From the NCBI RefSeq assembly GCF_012272855.1, contig NZ_JAAXCQ010000012.1:62001-126000 (forward strand): a stretch of 64,000 bases of DNA, in the 5' to 3' direction. This document shows, in pieces, positions 51,210 to 61,213 of the stretch. The notes under the pieces are model-generated. The model searched no databases and was not told the DNA's origin. It saw only the letters and a program-made list of their open reading frames with translations. Positions within the stretch are counted from its first letter, which is position 1, and every line of letters begins with the position of its first letter. This DNA is from Arenibacter sp. 6A1. Its GTDB lineage: Bacteria; Bacteroidota; Bacteroidia; Flavobacteriales; Flavobacteriaceae. Position numbers and translations under genes: made by a program.

Positions 51210-53429
51210 TTAGTCTCTTGGTTTTCTGTCGTCTCTGCGGTTGTCGCGGCCACGATTATCTCTTCCGCCACTTTTATTGTCCCTTGGAGGTCTTTCGACA
51301 AATCCTTCAGGTTTTGGAAGTAACGCTTTACGAGATACTTTTTCTTTTTTAGTTCTTGGATCAAGACCAAAATATTTCACGTCAAAAACATCCCCCATCT
51401 TTACGACATCGGATACATTTTCGGTACGTTCCCAAGCTAGTTCGGATACGTGAAGCAATACTTCGTTTCCTGGAGCGTCGGTATATTCTACTACCGCACC
51501 AAAATCGAGCATTTTAATTACTTTCACTTCGTAAGCACTACCTAATTCTGGCTTAAACATTAAAGAATCTATTTTGGCCAATACCATATCGATTCCGTCC
51601 TGATTAGTACCTAAAATTTCAACAATACCTTCTTCTGTAGTAGGATCTTCATTGATAACGATGGTAGTATCGGTAGCTTTTTGTAATTCTTGGATCACTT
51701 TTCCACCAGGTCCGATCAAAGCCCCGATAAATTGTCCAGGAATAGTTCTAGTAACCATTTTAGGAGCGTGTGCTTTTACATCTTGGTTAGGAGTAGCTAT
51801 AGTCTCGGTGATTTTCTCCAAGATATGTAAACGTCCGGCTCTTGCTTGTTTTAAAGCGTTCACCAAAATTTCATAAGAAAGACCTTTTACTTTAATATCC
51901 ATCTGACAGGCGGTAATACCATCTGCAGTTCCGGTTACTTTAAAGTCCATATCTCCCAAGTGATCTTCATCACCTAAGATATCCGATAATACGGCGTATT
52001 TACCGCTTTCGCTATCAGAGATTAATCCCATAGCAATACCAGAAACTGGTTTGATCATTTGAACACCGGCATCCATAAGGGCCATTGTACCACTACATAC
52101 GGTAGCCATAGAAGAAGAACCGTTAGATTCTAATACTTCCGATACTACTCTTACGGTATAAGGACAATCTGCAGGGATCATTCCTTTTAGGGCGCGTTGT
52201 GCCAAGTTTCCGTGTCCTACCTCTCTACGGGAAGTACCTCTGATTGGTTTAGCTTCACCAGTGGAGAAAGGAGGGAAGTTGTAATGTAAATAGAACTTTT
52301 CTTCGCCTTCAAAAGACGGCATGTCTATTTTGTTGGCTTCTCTAGAAGTTCCAAGGGTTACCGTGGCCAAGGCCTGGGTTTCACCTCTTGTAAAGATTGC
52401 AGAACCGTGGGTAGAAGGCAAGTAGTTAACCTCGCACCAGATAGGACGAATCTCATCTGTTTTTCTACCGTCTAAACGCAATCCTTCGTTTAAGGTAAGG
52501 TCTCTAACGGCAGCTTTTTCTGCTTGGTAGTAGTACTTGGAAATCAAGTCACCATATTCAGCTATTTCCTCTTCAGAAAAAGAAGCTTTAATTTCTTCTT
52601 TTATTTCAGCAAAGGCAGTAGTTCTTTCTTTTTTAGACGATCCGGCTTTAGCAATAGCATACACTTTGTCATATGCCATATCGTGGATTCTCTTCGCGAA
52701 GGCTTCGTCTTCTCTTTCCGGAGTGTACTCACGTACCTCTTTTTTTCCGAAAGCTTCGGCCAAACGCAACTGGGCAGCACACTGAACTTTAATAGCTTCG
52801 TGAGCAAACTCAATGGCTTCTACCATTTCTTCTTCCGAAATTTCTTTCATCTCACCTTCTACCATCATTACAGAATCGGCAGAGGCTCCGATCATCATAT
52901 CGATGTCAGATAACTCTAACTGTTCTCTAGTTGGGTTAAGGATAAATTTACCATCGATACGTCCTACGCGTACTTCAGAAATGGCACATTCAAATGGAAA
53001 GTCAGATAATTGAATGGCAGCAGAAGCAGCCAAACCGGCCATCGCTTCTGGCATTACATTGTCGTCATGAGACATTAACTGAATCATCACCTGAGTTTCT
53101 GCATGGTAATCTTTTGGGAAAAGTGGACGTAAAACACGGTCTACTAATCTCATAGTCAATACTTCACCGTCACTAGGTCTGGCTTCTCTTTTAAAGAACC
53201 CACCTGGGTAACGTCCGGCAGCGGCAAATTTTTCACGGTAATCTACCGTTAAGGGAAGGAAATCTACATCACTGGCCTTGTAGTTAGAAACAACGGTACA
53301 CAATAACATACAGTCGCCTGATTGAACAACAACAGAACCATGGGCCTGCTTAGCCAATTTTCCGGTTTCGATAGAAATTTCCCTACCGTCGCCTAGGTCA
53401 ATGACCTCTTTAAATACTTTTGGTATCAT
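51210..53429 (-). CDS. pnp: Polyribonucleotide nucleotidyltransferase (PNPase)
   Basis: A 739-residue 3'-to-5' phosphorolytic exoribonuclease. It has two RNase PH domains ([80 protein letters not shown]), then KH ([21 protein letters not shown]) and S1 ([45 protein letters not shown]). The last ~25 residues are a basic Arg/Asp/Gly-rich tail. It lies downstream of rpsO on the same strand, the order found in many bacteria, but the rpsO terminator separates them. Confidence 0.97.
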   Translation of the reverse strand: MIPKVFKEVIDLGDGREISIETGKLAKQAHGSVVVQSGDCMLLCTVVSNYKASDVDFLPLTVDYREKFAAAGRYPGGFFKREARPSDGEVLTMRLVDRVLRPLFPKDYHAETQVMIQLMSHDDNVMPEAMAGLAASAAIQLSDFPFECAISEVRVGRIDGKFILNPTREQLELSDIDMMIGASADSVMMVEGEMKEISEEEMVEAIEFAHEAIKVQCAAQLRLAEAFGKKEVREYTPEREDEAFAKRIHDMAYDKVYAIAKAGSSKKERTTAFAEIKEEIKASFSEEEIAEYGDLISKYYYQAEKAAVRDLTLNEGLRLDGRKTDEIRPIWCEVNYLPSTHGSAIFTRGETQALATVTLGTSREANKIDMPSFEGEEKFYLHYNFPPFSTGEAKPIRGTSRREVGHGNLAQRALKGMIPADCPYTVRVVSEVLESNGSSSMATVCSGTMALMDAGVQMIKPVSGIAMGLISDSESGKYAVLSDILGDEDHLGDMDFKVTGTADGITACQMDIKVKGLSYEILVNALKQARAGRLHILEKITETIATPNQDVKAHAPKMVTRTIPGQFIGALIGPGGKVIQELQKATDTTIVINEDPTTEEGIVEILGTNQDGIDMVLAKIDSLMFKPELGSAYEVKVIKMLDFGAVVEYTDAPGNEVLLHVSELAWERTENVSDVVKMGDVFDVKYFGLDPRTKKEKVSRKALLPKPEGFVERPPRDNKSGGRDNRGRDNRRDDRKPRD

Positions 53430-53618
53430 AAATACGAATTAAAACCTATCTCATTATAGGTTTGTTAAACAATGGTCTTTCGCCTTGTAGAAACGAAGTT
53501 GTTGTGTTGTAGTTGTGTGTTGTGGACCAATGAAAAACTATAAGTAAGCTTTTTGTTTTGCCTTAAGGAACCTTAAGGGCTTGACCATAATATTGAAAAT
53601 CAGTATTATGGGTATTGT

Positions 53619-53652
53619 AAAAAAGGGGGAAAGTACAACTTTCCCCCTTTTT
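53619..53652. terminator. Intrinsic terminator of rpsO
   Basis: AAAAAGGGGGAAAG/CTTTCCCCCTTTTT forms a long perfect stem, just after the rpsO stop on the minus strand. Confidence 0.88.
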
Positions 53653-53657
53653 GTGAA

Positions 53658-53927
53658 TTATTTTCTAATTCCTAATTCTTTAATTATAGCACGATATCTA
53701 ATAATATCTTTCTTAATTAAATAATCTAGAAGAGATCTTCTTTTACCTACCAATTTTACTAGAGAACGCTCAGTGTTAAAATCTTTACGATTCTTTTTTA
53801 AGTGCTCTGTTAAGTGGTTGATTCTGTAAGTGAACAAAGCAATTTGTCCTTCGGCAGAACCTGTGTTTACTGCTTCACCACCATGCTTCTGAAAAATCTC
53901 AGCTTTTACTTCTTTAGTTAAATACAT
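53658..53927 (-). CDS. rpsO: 30S ribosomal protein S15
   Basis: An 89-residue protein with the S15 signature (GSAEGQIALFTYRINHLTEHLKKNRKDFNTERSLVKLVGKRRSLLDYLIKKD). It binds the 16S rRNA three-way junction. The short leader between the -7 box (53989-53982) and the ATG contains a perfect hairpin that could serve autoregulation, as S15 does in several other phyla (inference). Confidence 0.97.
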   Translation of the reverse strand: MYLTKEVKAEIFQKHGGEAVNTGSAEGQIALFTYRINHLTEHLKKNRKDFNTERSLVKLVGKRRSLLDYLIKKDIIRYRAIIKELGIRK

Positions 53928-53958
53928 TCCAATATTGTTTTAATGATTTTTATGTACA

Positions 53959-53975
53959 TGACCGAAATTCGGTCA
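53959..53975 (-). promoter_or_regulatory. Perfect inverted repeat in the rpsO leader
   Basis: The 17-base TGACCGAAATTCGGTCA is fully self-complementary around one central base and would form a TGACCG/CGGTCA stem with a five-base loop. It lies between a TATATTTG -7 element (53989-53982, minus strand) and the rpsO ATG at 53927, so it is in the ~50-base 5' UTR. An S15-binding leader or an operator are both possible. Confidence 0.5.
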
Positions 53976-53981
53976 AGGGCG

Positions 53982-53989
53982 CAAATATA
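53982..53989 (-). promoter_or_regulatory. -7 promoter element of rpsO
   Basis: The minus strand reads TATATTTG followed by C, an exact match to TAnnTTTG plus the favoured pyrimidine, 54 bases before the rpsO ATG. No TTG is present at the expected -33 position. Confidence 0.5.
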
Positions 53990-54035
53990 CGATTATTTTT
54001 TTATAGTCTGCCGATAAATGACAAACAGAAAATGA

Positions 54036-54896
54036 TTAAGCCCTTACAGGCTTGTTTTCTATTAGATCTATATAAAGATTAATTTTCTTTTTAAGATCTC
54101 TACGGTGTACTATAAAATCTAAAAAACCGTGTTCTTGCAAAAACTCTGCTGTTTGAAAATCTTCTGGCAATTCTTTTCCAGTAGCTTCTTTCACTACTCT
54201 TGGTCCGGCAAAACCGATAAGAGCACCTGGTTCGGAAATATTAATATCTCCCAACATGGCATAAGAAGCAGTGGTTCCTCCAGTGGTAGGATCGGTACAT
54301 AGCGAAATGTACGGCAAGCCAGCCTCTGCAAGTTGCGCCAATTTAGCCGATGTTTTGGCCAATTGCATCAAGGATAGGGCAGCTTCCATCATACGGGCAC
54401 CCCCAGATTTTGAGATCATAACAAATGGAAGTTTGTTTTTGATCGCATAGTCTATTCCTCTAGCGATTTTTTCACCAACGACACTACCCATAGACCCGCC
54501 AATAAAGCTAAAGTCCATACAAGAGATGACGATTTCCTTGCCTAGTGATTTTCCAACACCGGTTCTTACAGCATCCTTTAATCCTGTTTTCTTCTCGGCC
54601 GCCTTTAATCGGTCAACATATTTTTTAGTATCCTCGAACTTTAAAGGGTCCTTGGATGTAAGCTTTGCATCTAGCTCTTTAAACTCATTATTGTCGAAAA
54701 GAATTTCAAAATATTCTTTACTGCCGATGCGAACATGGTAATCGTCCTCGGGGCTTACATAAAAGTTTTTGGCCAATTCATCGGCTTCTACAATTTTTCC
54801 CGTAGGGGATTTATACCAAAGGCCTTTAGGAGTGTCCTTTTTTTGATCTGTGGCAGTTTGTATACCTTTTTCCTTTCTTTTGAACCAAGATGACAT
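54036..54896 (-). CDS. accD: Acetyl-CoA carboxylase carboxyltransferase subunit beta, zinc-ribbon-less
   Basis: A 286-residue carboxyltransferase subunit for malonyl-CoA synthesis. The crotonase-like core shows [87 protein letters not shown] and the usual end. The N-terminal position that normally carries a four-Cys zinc ribbon reads [20 protein letters not shown] and [11 protein letters not shown], with none of the Cys. I believe this loss is usual in flavobacterial AccD. It lies 24 bases after fbaA on the same strand. Confidence 0.95.
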   Translation of the reverse strand: MSSWFKRKEKGIQTATDQKKDTPKGLWYKSPTGKIVEADELAKNFYVSPEDDYHVRIGSKEYFEILFDNNEFKELDAKLTSKDPLKFEDTKKYVDRLKAAEKKTGLKDAVRTGVGKSLGKEIVISCMDFSFIGGSMGSVVGEKIARGIDYAIKNKLPFVMISKSGGARMMEAALSLMQLAKTSAKLAQLAEAGLPYISLCTDPTTGGTTASYAMLGDINISEPGALIGFAGPRVVKEATGKELPEDFQTAEFLQEHGFLDFIVHRRDLKKKINLYIDLIENKPVRA

Positions 54897-54920
54897 AAAT
54901 GTTGTATTAAGGTTTGCGGA

Positions 54921-55988
54921 TTATAACGTATTTACGTTGTTAAGGTCTTCGAAGGCTTTCTTTAAACGCTCGATAAAAGTTTTTTCACCTTCTCTTAACC
55001 AAACACGTGGGTCGTAATACTTTTTGTTAGGCTCATCGGCACCATTTGGGTTGCCAATTTGTCCTTGTAAATAGTCTTTTTTATCTTGGATATAATCTCT
55101 GATCCCAGATAAGAAAGCATATTGTAGATCTGTATCGATATTCATTTTAATAACACCATAACCGATAGCTTCACGAATCTCTTCAATAGTTGATCCAGAA
55201 CCTCCGTGGAATACAAAATCGATATGGTTTTCTTCAACCCCGTATTTTTTAGAAATAAACTCTTGAGAGTTCAATAAAATTTTCGGAGTCAATTTAACAT
55301 TTCCAGGCTTGTAAACACCGTGTACATTACCAAAAGCAGCGGCAATTGTAAATTTAGGGCTTATTTTAGAAAGTTCCTCATACGCATAAGCAACTTCTTC
55401 TGGTTGGGTGTACAGTTTAGAATCGTCTACGTCGGTATTGTCTACACCGTCTTCTTCACCACCTGTGATTCCCAATTCAATTTCTAGTGTCATGCCCATC
55501 TTGCTCATTCTAGCAAGATATTCTTTACAGATGGCAATATTCTCCTCTAACGGCTCTTCCGATAAATCGATCATATGAGAGCTGAACAAAGGTTTTCCTG
55601 TTTCTGCAAAATGCTTTTCACTAGCTTCTAATAAACCATCGATCCAAGGCAATAATTTTTTTGCACAGTGGTCAGTATGTAAAATTACGCTAGCTCCATA
55701 AGCTTCTGCTAATTGGTGTACATGCTTGGCCCCAGCGATAGCTCCTTGGATGGCCGCTTGTTGTCCGTCGTTAGATAATCCTTTTCCAGCGTTAAATTGT
55801 GCTCCACCATTGGAGAACTGAATGATAACTGGTGCGTTTAAACTTGCAGCAGTTTCCAAAACTCCATTAATGGTATCAGAACCAATAACGTTTACAGCAG
55901 GAAGGGCAAATCCTTTTTCTTTTGCATATTTAAAAATTGCCTGTACTTCATCTCCGGTCGCAACCCCTGGTTTAATCTCGTGTGCCAT
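54921..55988 (-). CDS. fbaA: Class II fructose-bisphosphate aldolase
   Basis: A 355-residue zinc-dependent aldolase of the E. coli FbaA type. It has VIIQFSNGGAQFNAGKG, the zinc-ligand segment VILHTDHCAKKLLPWIDG, GMTLEIELGITGGEEDGVDN, AAFGNVHGVYKPGNVKL and DFVFHGGSGSTIEEIREAIGYGVIKMNIDTD. It splits fructose-1,6-bisphosphate in glycolysis/gluconeogenesis. It is upstream of accD and probably co-transcribed with it. A TACTTTTG -7-like box lies at 56030-56023. Confidence 0.97.
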   Translation of the reverse strand: MAHEIKPGVATGDEVQAIFKYAKEKGFALPAVNVIGSDTINGVLETAASLNAPVIIQFSNGGAQFNAGKGLSNDGQQAAIQGAIAGAKHVHQLAEAYGASVILHTDHCAKKLLPWIDGLLEASEKHFAETGKPLFSSHMIDLSEEPLEENIAICKEYLARMSKMGMTLEIELGITGGEEDGVDNTDVDDSKLYTQPEEVAYAYEELSKISPKFTIAAAFGNVHGVYKPGNVKLTPKILLNSQEFISKKYGVEENHIDFVFHGGSGSTIEEIREAIGYGVIKMNIDTDLQYAFLSGIRDYIQDKKDYLQGQIGNPNGADEPNKKYYDPRVWLREGEKTFIERLKKAFEDLNNVNTL

Positions 55989-56022
55989 AATCTTACTTTA
56001 GTGTAGTTAATTAAAAGATTGA

Positions 56023-56030
56023 CAAAAGTA
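56023..56030 (-). promoter_or_regulatory. Candidate -7 element of fbaA-accD
   Basis: The minus strand reads TACTTTTG, matching TAnnTTTG, 34 bases before the fbaA ATG. No TTG was found at -33. Confidence 0.4.
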
Positions 56031-56045
56031 ATAAAATAATTAGCT

Positions 56046-58616
56046 CTAAAAAGGATAATTTATCCCTATGTTGAAGACGGCGTTCGCTAAATTGTAATCT
56101 CTGAACCATCTTTTGCCCGCTTCTTCGGCAGGATTATAGGTCTTTAGCCCCATATCTAGCCTAAAAACAAAGTATGTAAAATCATACCTTAAACCTATGC
56201 CGGTCCCTAAAGCTATTTCGGCCAATGAGCTAAAATCGTTAAAAGTAGCAGCGCTGTCCTTAACGTTGTCCATGGCATTCCAAATGTTGCCGGCGTCGGC
56301 AAATAGCGCTCCTTTGATATTGCCAACAATAGGAAACCTATATTCTAGGTTAAGGGCTATTTTTAAGTTGGCCTCATTAAAGTCATTTAAATCCTTAGTA
56401 GCGCCAGGGCCAAGGGAATAGGGCAGCCAAGCGCGATTGTCGTTCGATCCTCCGGCAAAATAACTCCTTACAAAAGGAATGTTGTCCGAATTGCCGTAAG
56501 GGATGGCGATGCCAAAAAAGCTTCTAAAGGCAAATACATCCGAACCAGATATGGTGAAGTGCTTTATAAAGTCTAATTCTGTTTTTAAGTATTGGGAATA
56601 TGGAACCTTAAATACCAAAGCCTTGTCTTCTTCGTTTTTGTTAAAGTCGATTAATTTTGACAATCCCGTTAGGAGACTTCCAGCGCTTTCTAATTTGAAT
56701 CTAAACTGATAGAAATTGTTATCAGTGATACCTTTTTTACTGGTTTTGTTATAGGTGTAGTTGCTGGCAAAGATTAAATTATTTTCAGAAAGCCTTTTCC
56801 TTCTTTCCTCAATGCTACTTATTTCGGTGTAATCCTGGGAAGAAGAAGCAACTTCTCTGTTTAAAATAGCGTTGGTAAAACCTGTGGTGCCTTCCGGGAT
56901 AATAAGGGTTGGATCAGTGTCCCCTTCGGGAGTTTCGAAATATTCGGCAAGGGCTGCATTGTCCTGGTAATTGTCCGCTATATTGTCTAATTTATTATAG
57001 GTATTTTGGTATACCATAAAAAACCTGTTGGGGTTTACATTGCGTACAAATTGAACATTTAATAATTCTATATTGTTTTTCTTGAAATCTGTTGGCGACC
57101 AATTGTATCCGAAGACGGCATTAAAAGTTTGCTTGTCCAAACCTATATTTTGTTGAAACATTGTACCCATAGACACTTTTGTCTGTGGTAACATATAGTT
57201 GGGGATAATCTTATTGGTGTTTACCAACGGAAACCAAATCCTTGGGATGTTTAAGTTAACATCGCCCCCAAATTCTAAAATGTTGAAAAAACGATTGTCC
57301 GTTATTTTTGGGTCTTTAGATGCTCCTAGGTTTATTCTTCCAGAAATACTGAGGTGTTCGGCTCCTTTAAATAAGTTTCTAGCCTGTAAGGAGGGACTAA
57401 AGCCTAGCCCTAAAAATTGAATGTTAGAGTGCGTAATATCTAGGTCTGTTCCCAACGAGTATTTGGGCCTTGGGGCAAGGTATATATTAGTGGTTAAATA
57501 GGGCTGAATGCTATCTTCCTTAAATTCTATATTGGGATATTTAAAGGCATTTAAATTGGTGATCTGTCTATAGGTTCTAATTCTGTCAATTTCCCTGTAA
57601 ATACTATCCTTTTTTAAAAAGACGGCATCGGTGATGGCTTTTGGTTTGTATCGTAACTTGTCCTTATAATATATGGTAAAGTCGTTATAGGTGATAGATT
57701 GTAAGCTGTCCGTATCGGAATTAAAAAGATAATCGGTGTAGATATTAATATCTTTAAATCTATATACCCGATACTCTGTAGTGGTAATATTATTGTCGGT
57801 TCTTTTGCGTAGGTTTTCAATATTTAAGAGAATATCCAATTTCTGGTTGCCACTAACTTTTGTCGTGTCGCCAATTAAATCATAAGAAATAGAGCTTTCT
57901 TGAAAATTATGTACCCCGGTATTCCTAAATAAACTTGTCAGTCTTTCCCTTTCGCTATTAAAATTGTCCAAATCTATTTTTTGTCCTTTTTTAATAAAGG
58001 ATTTCCTTTTCTCCGAATGGTAGATGGAATCCAATGCTTTGGAAGCGATTTTGTCAGATATGGAATCGATAAGGAACGGGGCGCCCAAGTCTAACTTATA
58101 AGTGATGCGGCCTCTCTGTTTGTTACTGTCTATAACAAAAGTGGTGTTGTTGTTAAAATACCCCTTGCTTTTATAATAGGCATTTAACCTTCGTAAGGAT
58201 TTGTTGGTCTTCGCAGTGTCTATGACCACTGGGGCCTCGCCAATATTTTTTAACCAAACGCTGGCGCCTTTCACAAGAAAGGACTCTCCTAAGCGGTTTA
58301 CCTGTTTTTCGGATAAAAAATTAATGAGGCGTTGTTCCCTTTTTTCTTTTTTGTGCAACCATGCCTGAAAAGAAGAATCTGGGTCTTTTTTGGCGAGGTT
58401 GTACAAGTTTAGGCGCAGGGGGTATCCTAGCACCCTGCTATTTGGTTTTTGAACAATTAAACTGTGGATATCCTCGTTGGTGATTTTTTTATCGTCGGCG
58501 TACAGGGTGTTTTTGGAAAGTAACAGTTCGTCCTTACCAACCCTTTTTAAAGCATTACAAGAGGTGATTGCAATTGCTAGGAATATTAAGCTTATTTTTG
58601 GGAAGTTTTTAATCAT
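56046..58616 (-). CDS. Omp85-family (BamA/TamA) outer-membrane lipoprotein, TamL-like
   Basis: About 856 residues from the ATG at 58616, chosen because MIKNFPKISLIFLAIAITSC is a lipoprotein signal (Cys20); the frame runs on to 58676 and would overlap the divergent methyltransferase gene. POTRA-like segments lie in the first ~350 residues. The second half is an Omp85 barrel (GTDLDITHSNIQFLGLGFSPSLQARNLFKGAEHLSISG; SYFAGGSNDNRAWLPYSLGPG; NIKGALFADAGNIW; GTGIGLRYDFTYFVFRLDMG) ending in Phe. A lipid-anchored Omp85 fits TamL of Bacteroidota, which works with TamB. No tamB is adjacent, so the TamL name is inference. Confidence 0.85.
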   Translation of the reverse strand: MIKNFPKISLIFLAIAITSCNALKRVGKDELLLSKNTLYADDKKITNEDIHSLIVQKPNSRVLGYPLRLNLYNLAKKDPDSSFQAWLHKKEKREQRLINFLSEKQVNRLGESFLVKGASVWLKNIGEAPVVIDTAKTNKSLRRLNAYYKSKGYFNNNTTFVIDSNKQRGRITYKLDLGAPFLIDSISDKIASKALDSIYHSEKRKSFIKKGQKIDLDNFNSERERLTSLFRNTGVHNFQESSISYDLIGDTTKVSGNQKLDILLNIENLRKRTDNNITTTEYRVYRFKDINIYTDYLFNSDTDSLQSITYNDFTIYYKDKLRYKPKAITDAVFLKKDSIYREIDRIRTYRQITNLNAFKYPNIEFKEDSIQPYLTTNIYLAPRPKYSLGTDLDITHSNIQFLGLGFSPSLQARNLFKGAEHLSISGRINLGASKDPKITDNRFFNILEFGGDVNLNIPRIWFPLVNTNKIIPNYMLPQTKVSMGTMFQQNIGLDKQTFNAVFGYNWSPTDFKKNNIELLNVQFVRNVNPNRFFMVYQNTYNKLDNIADNYQDNAALAEYFETPEGDTDPTLIIPEGTTGFTNAILNREVASSSQDYTEISSIEERRKRLSENNLIFASNYTYNKTSKKGITDNNFYQFRFKLESAGSLLTGLSKLIDFNKNEEDKALVFKVPYSQYLKTELDFIKHFTISGSDVFAFRSFFGIAIPYGNSDNIPFVRSYFAGGSNDNRAWLPYSLGPGATKDLNDFNEANLKIALNLEYRFPIVGNIKGALFADAGNIWNAMDNVKDSAATFNDFSSLAEIALGTGIGLRYDFTYFVFRLDMGLKTYNPAEEAGKRWFRDYNLANAVFNIGINYPF

Positions 58617-58658
58617 AGACAATCGGGTCCTCATAGGAGTCAAAAATACGTTATTTGA

Positions 58659-59381
58659 ATGGTTGGTAAAAGCCAAATAAAATTTATAAAAAGCTTACAG
58701 CAAAAAAAATACCGCGCACTACATAAGTTGTTTGTGGTAGAAGGGGTAAAAACCGTAAAAGAACTATTAGCATCCAGCTTAAAAAACTACCAGGTTTATG
58801 TGAGCGACCCTTCTGTATTGCCACCAAATACGGGTGGAGTGACATTGGTTGCCGAGGGCGATCTGAAAAAAATGAGCAGTTTAACCACTCCTAATAAGGT
58901 GTTGGGGGTTTTTCATATGCCCGAAGAGAAAGAAATAGATTTTTCCAGTTGGGTAGTAGCATTGGACGACGTTAGAGACCCAGGAAATTTAGGAACCATC
59001 ATCCGTCTTTGCGATTGGTTTGGGATTCCAACACTGCTTTGTTCTTCGGCAACGGTAGATTGCTATAATCCAAAAACGCTACAGGCCACCATGGGGTCTA
59101 TTACCCGTGTGAATATCGTGTATGCTAATTTGCAAAGCATCCTTCAAGAGGTAAAGGTGCCTGTGTACGGAGCTTTTATGGAAGGAAAGGTAGTCTATGG
59201 CGAAAAAATGCCAGAGGCAGGGATTTTGATTATGGGGAACGAGGCCAATGGGGTGTCTGAAAGTATTGAAGCCATGGTTACCAAAAAAATTAGTATTCCC
59301 CAGTTTGGCGGTACTGCAACAGAAAGCCTTAATGTGGCTACAGCTACCGCAATTTTATTGAATGAAATTAGAAGGGGTTAA
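58659..59381 (+). CDS. TrmH/SpoU-family RNA methyltransferase
   Basis: A 240-residue protein with an N-terminal substrate-binding domain (IKFIKSLQQKKYRALHKLFVVEGVKTVKELL) and a C-terminal SpoU knot (VVALDDVRDPGNLGTIIRLCDWFGI; ILIMGNEANGVSESI; SLNVATATAILLNEI). These motifs transfer methyl from SAM to a ribose 2'-OH of rRNA or tRNA. It resembles the 23S rRNA RlmB-like group, but the target nucleotide is not determined. It is divergent from the Omp85 gene with a 42-base gap. Confidence 0.9.
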   Translation: MVGKSQIKFIKSLQQKKYRALHKLFVVEGVKTVKELLASSLKNYQVYVSDPSVLPPNTGGVTLVAEGDLKKMSSLTTPNKVLGVFHMPEEKEIDFSSWVVALDDVRDPGNLGTIIRLCDWFGIPTLLCSSATVDCYNPKTLQATMGSITRVNIVYANLQSILQEVKVPVYGAFMEGKVVYGEKMPEAGILIMGNEANGVSESIEAMVTKKISIPQFGGTATESLNVATATAILLNEIRRG

Positions 59382-59387
59382 GTAGCT

Positions 59388-60089
59388 CTATTCAAAAGTA
59401 AAATTCACAAAAAGCCCTCTGGTTTTCATGGTATCTATATTTCCGGTCCATCTGCTATTGGGGTCGTTGTCGCGAATTAATTCGTCGTTGATGGCGAAAA
59501 CGCCACGGATAGAGGGACTAAATTTAAAGTATTCCAAATAGAAATCGATGCCAAAGCCCATTTCGTAATAGTAGGTGTTCTTTTTCATGCGGAAGGTTCC
59601 GCTTGCATTGTCCTCTACGCTTTTTTCGTTACTGCCAAGGTTTAAAGAGGTCGATGCTCCCCCAATGATAAATGGTTTCCAGTTGCCCAATCTTTTGGTG
59701 CTTACTTTTAATAATAGGGGGAAATTGATATAAGTCGATTTTACCTCCCGAACAGCTTCTTCCTCTTCGCCTTCGAAATAACTACGGGACCCTAAATCGC
59801 GCTGGTTGTAATGCAGACCAGGTTCAAAACGTAGATCCATAAACTTGTTGAGTCGCAATTCTCCAATAAGCCCCACGTTGAAGCCCATAGATTTGCGAAC
59901 CAAAATATCTTCTGTGTCCTCCTTGTAGTTGAACTTAAAATCGTATTGGTTAAAACCTAGGAAATAGCCCCAATTTAAAAGAGCCTCATCCTCATTTTGG
60001 AGGTTTAATACGGGCTTTTCATTAAACTGAGCCCTAAGGGCAGGGCCTAGGAACACAAAAACGGTAAAAAGGACAAGAATCTGTTTCAT
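59388..60089 (-). CDS. porT: PorT-family type IX secretion protein
   Basis: A 233-residue protein with signal peptide (MKQILVLFTVFVFLGPALRA) and an eight-stranded-barrel pattern: WGYFLGFNQYDFKFNY, MGFNVGLIGELRLNKFMDLRFEPGLHYNQRDL, STYINFPLLLKVSTKRLGNWKPFIIGGAS, YYEMGFGIDFYLEYFKFSPSIRGVFAI and C-terminal FVNFTFE. This matches PorT/SprT, a component of the type IX secretion system. Its position directly after ubiE (3-base gap) is the arrangement I know from flavobacteria. The T9SS cargo protein at 214-2022 would depend on this system. Confidence 0.88.
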   Translation of the reverse strand: MKQILVLFTVFVFLGPALRAQFNEKPVLNLQNEDEALLNWGYFLGFNQYDFKFNYKEDTEDILVRKSMGFNVGLIGELRLNKFMDLRFEPGLHYNQRDLGSRSYFEGEEEEAVREVKSTYINFPLLLKVSTKRLGNWKPFIIGGASTSLNLGSNEKSVEDNASGTFRMKKNTYYYEMGFGIDFYLEYFKFSPSIRGVFAINDELIRDNDPNSRWTGNIDTMKTRGLFVNFTFE

Positions 60090-60092
60090 CTG

Positions 60093-60821
60093 TTATTTTG
60101 TAGCAACGTAAATAGTGGCAACACCCATGGTTTGAGGTTTGTTCTCTACCTTTATAAACCCTGTTTTTTGTAAAATATTGTTGAAGGCCTGTCCGTGTGG
60201 AAAAGCAGCGGCCGATTCTGAAAGATAGGAATAAGCACTACGATCTTTCGAAAATAAACGTCCAATGGTAGGTAAAATATATTTGGTGTATATTTTGTAG
60301 CCCTGTTTGTAAGGTGTTTTTGTTGGTACCGAAGTTTCTAATACCACAAAGGTGCCCGTGGGTTTAAGTACCCTATATATTTCTGATAACCCTACTTCAA
60401 GATTTTCGAAATTACGTACGCCAAAAGCTACCGTAACGGCATCGAAAGTGTTGTCTTGGAACGGTAATTTTTCACTGTCTCCGACGACCATTTTAATGGT
60501 CTTGTCTAGATTTTTATCAGCTATTTTTTTCTTTCCTACGGCCAACATGCCAGGAGAAATATCTAAGCCAATGATTTCTTTAGCACCTGTTTTAACCATG
60601 TTTATGGCAAGGTCACCCGTACCTGTAGCAATATCTAAGATGTTTTTCGGATTCGTTTTGCCAATGATAGCAACAACCCGTTTTCTCCATTTTATGTCAA
60701 TACCAAAAGAAATAACCCTATTAAGTCCGTCGTAATCCCCGGAAATATTATCGAACATTTGTGTTACTTGCTCCTTTTTGCCAAGTTTAGAATCGCTGTA
60801 TGGAGTGACTTTTTTGTTCAT
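60093..60821 (-). CDS. ubiE: Demethylmenaquinone/ubiquinone methyltransferase
   Basis: A 242-residue SAM-dependent methyltransferase. It has [29 protein letters not shown], the SAM loop [52 protein letters not shown] and [30 protein letters not shown]. In Bacteroidota it makes the last step of menaquinone synthesis (also called MenG). It is upstream of porT. Confidence 0.96.
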   Translation of the reverse strand: MNKKVTPYSDSKLGKKEQVTQMFDNISGDYDGLNRVISFGIDIKWRKRVVAIIGKTNPKNILDIATGTGDLAINMVKTGAKEIIGLDISPGMLAVGKKKIADKNLDKTIKMVVGDSEKLPFQDNTFDAVTVAFGVRNFENLEVGLSEIYRVLKPTGTFVVLETSVPTKTPYKQGYKIYTKYILPTIGRLFSKDRSAYSYLSESAAAFPHGQAFNNILQKTGFIKVENKPQTMGVATIYVATK

Positions 60822-61213
60822 TTTTAAAATTTTTGGTAAAGATACTATTTACCGATAAAGTTACGGTGCAACTTTGGTTTAGATATTAAAGTAGAAGGAA
60901 AATTTATGTCCAACGGTTTATATACAGAGCTACTTGGATGAACTAGTTCCAAAGGATTTGATTCCATAGGGTTCTTAAAATAGCTATTATTTCTTTCAAA
61001 TAGCCTTAAATAGGGAAGGAAAACCCTGTAAATCTTTGTCTTAAGGTAGGATGGGGGCGTTTCTCTCGGGGATAAACAGTGGCAACACAATAAAATTATG
61101 TAGTTTTGCCATGCTTTTCCTTCAAGTTTATTAATCGAGACAGTTAAATTAATTAATTTTATTTCCAGGTTAATAATGCAGGTTAATGTTATGAAAAACT
61201 TTTTACTCAATAG
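60822..61213. other. Non-coding region between ubiE and trkA
   Basis: A 392-base gap between divergent genes. It probably holds both promoters. TAGTTTTG at 61101-61108 (plus strand) fits the -7 consensus for trkA. A minus-strand open frame covering 60845-61255 has no family resemblance and overlaps the trkA start, so I do not call it a gene. Confidence 0.45.

Noticed and set aside
52524-52913. Phe/Ser-rich plus-strand open frames within pnp
   Set aside because: They are antisense shadows of the well-supported pnp reading frame.
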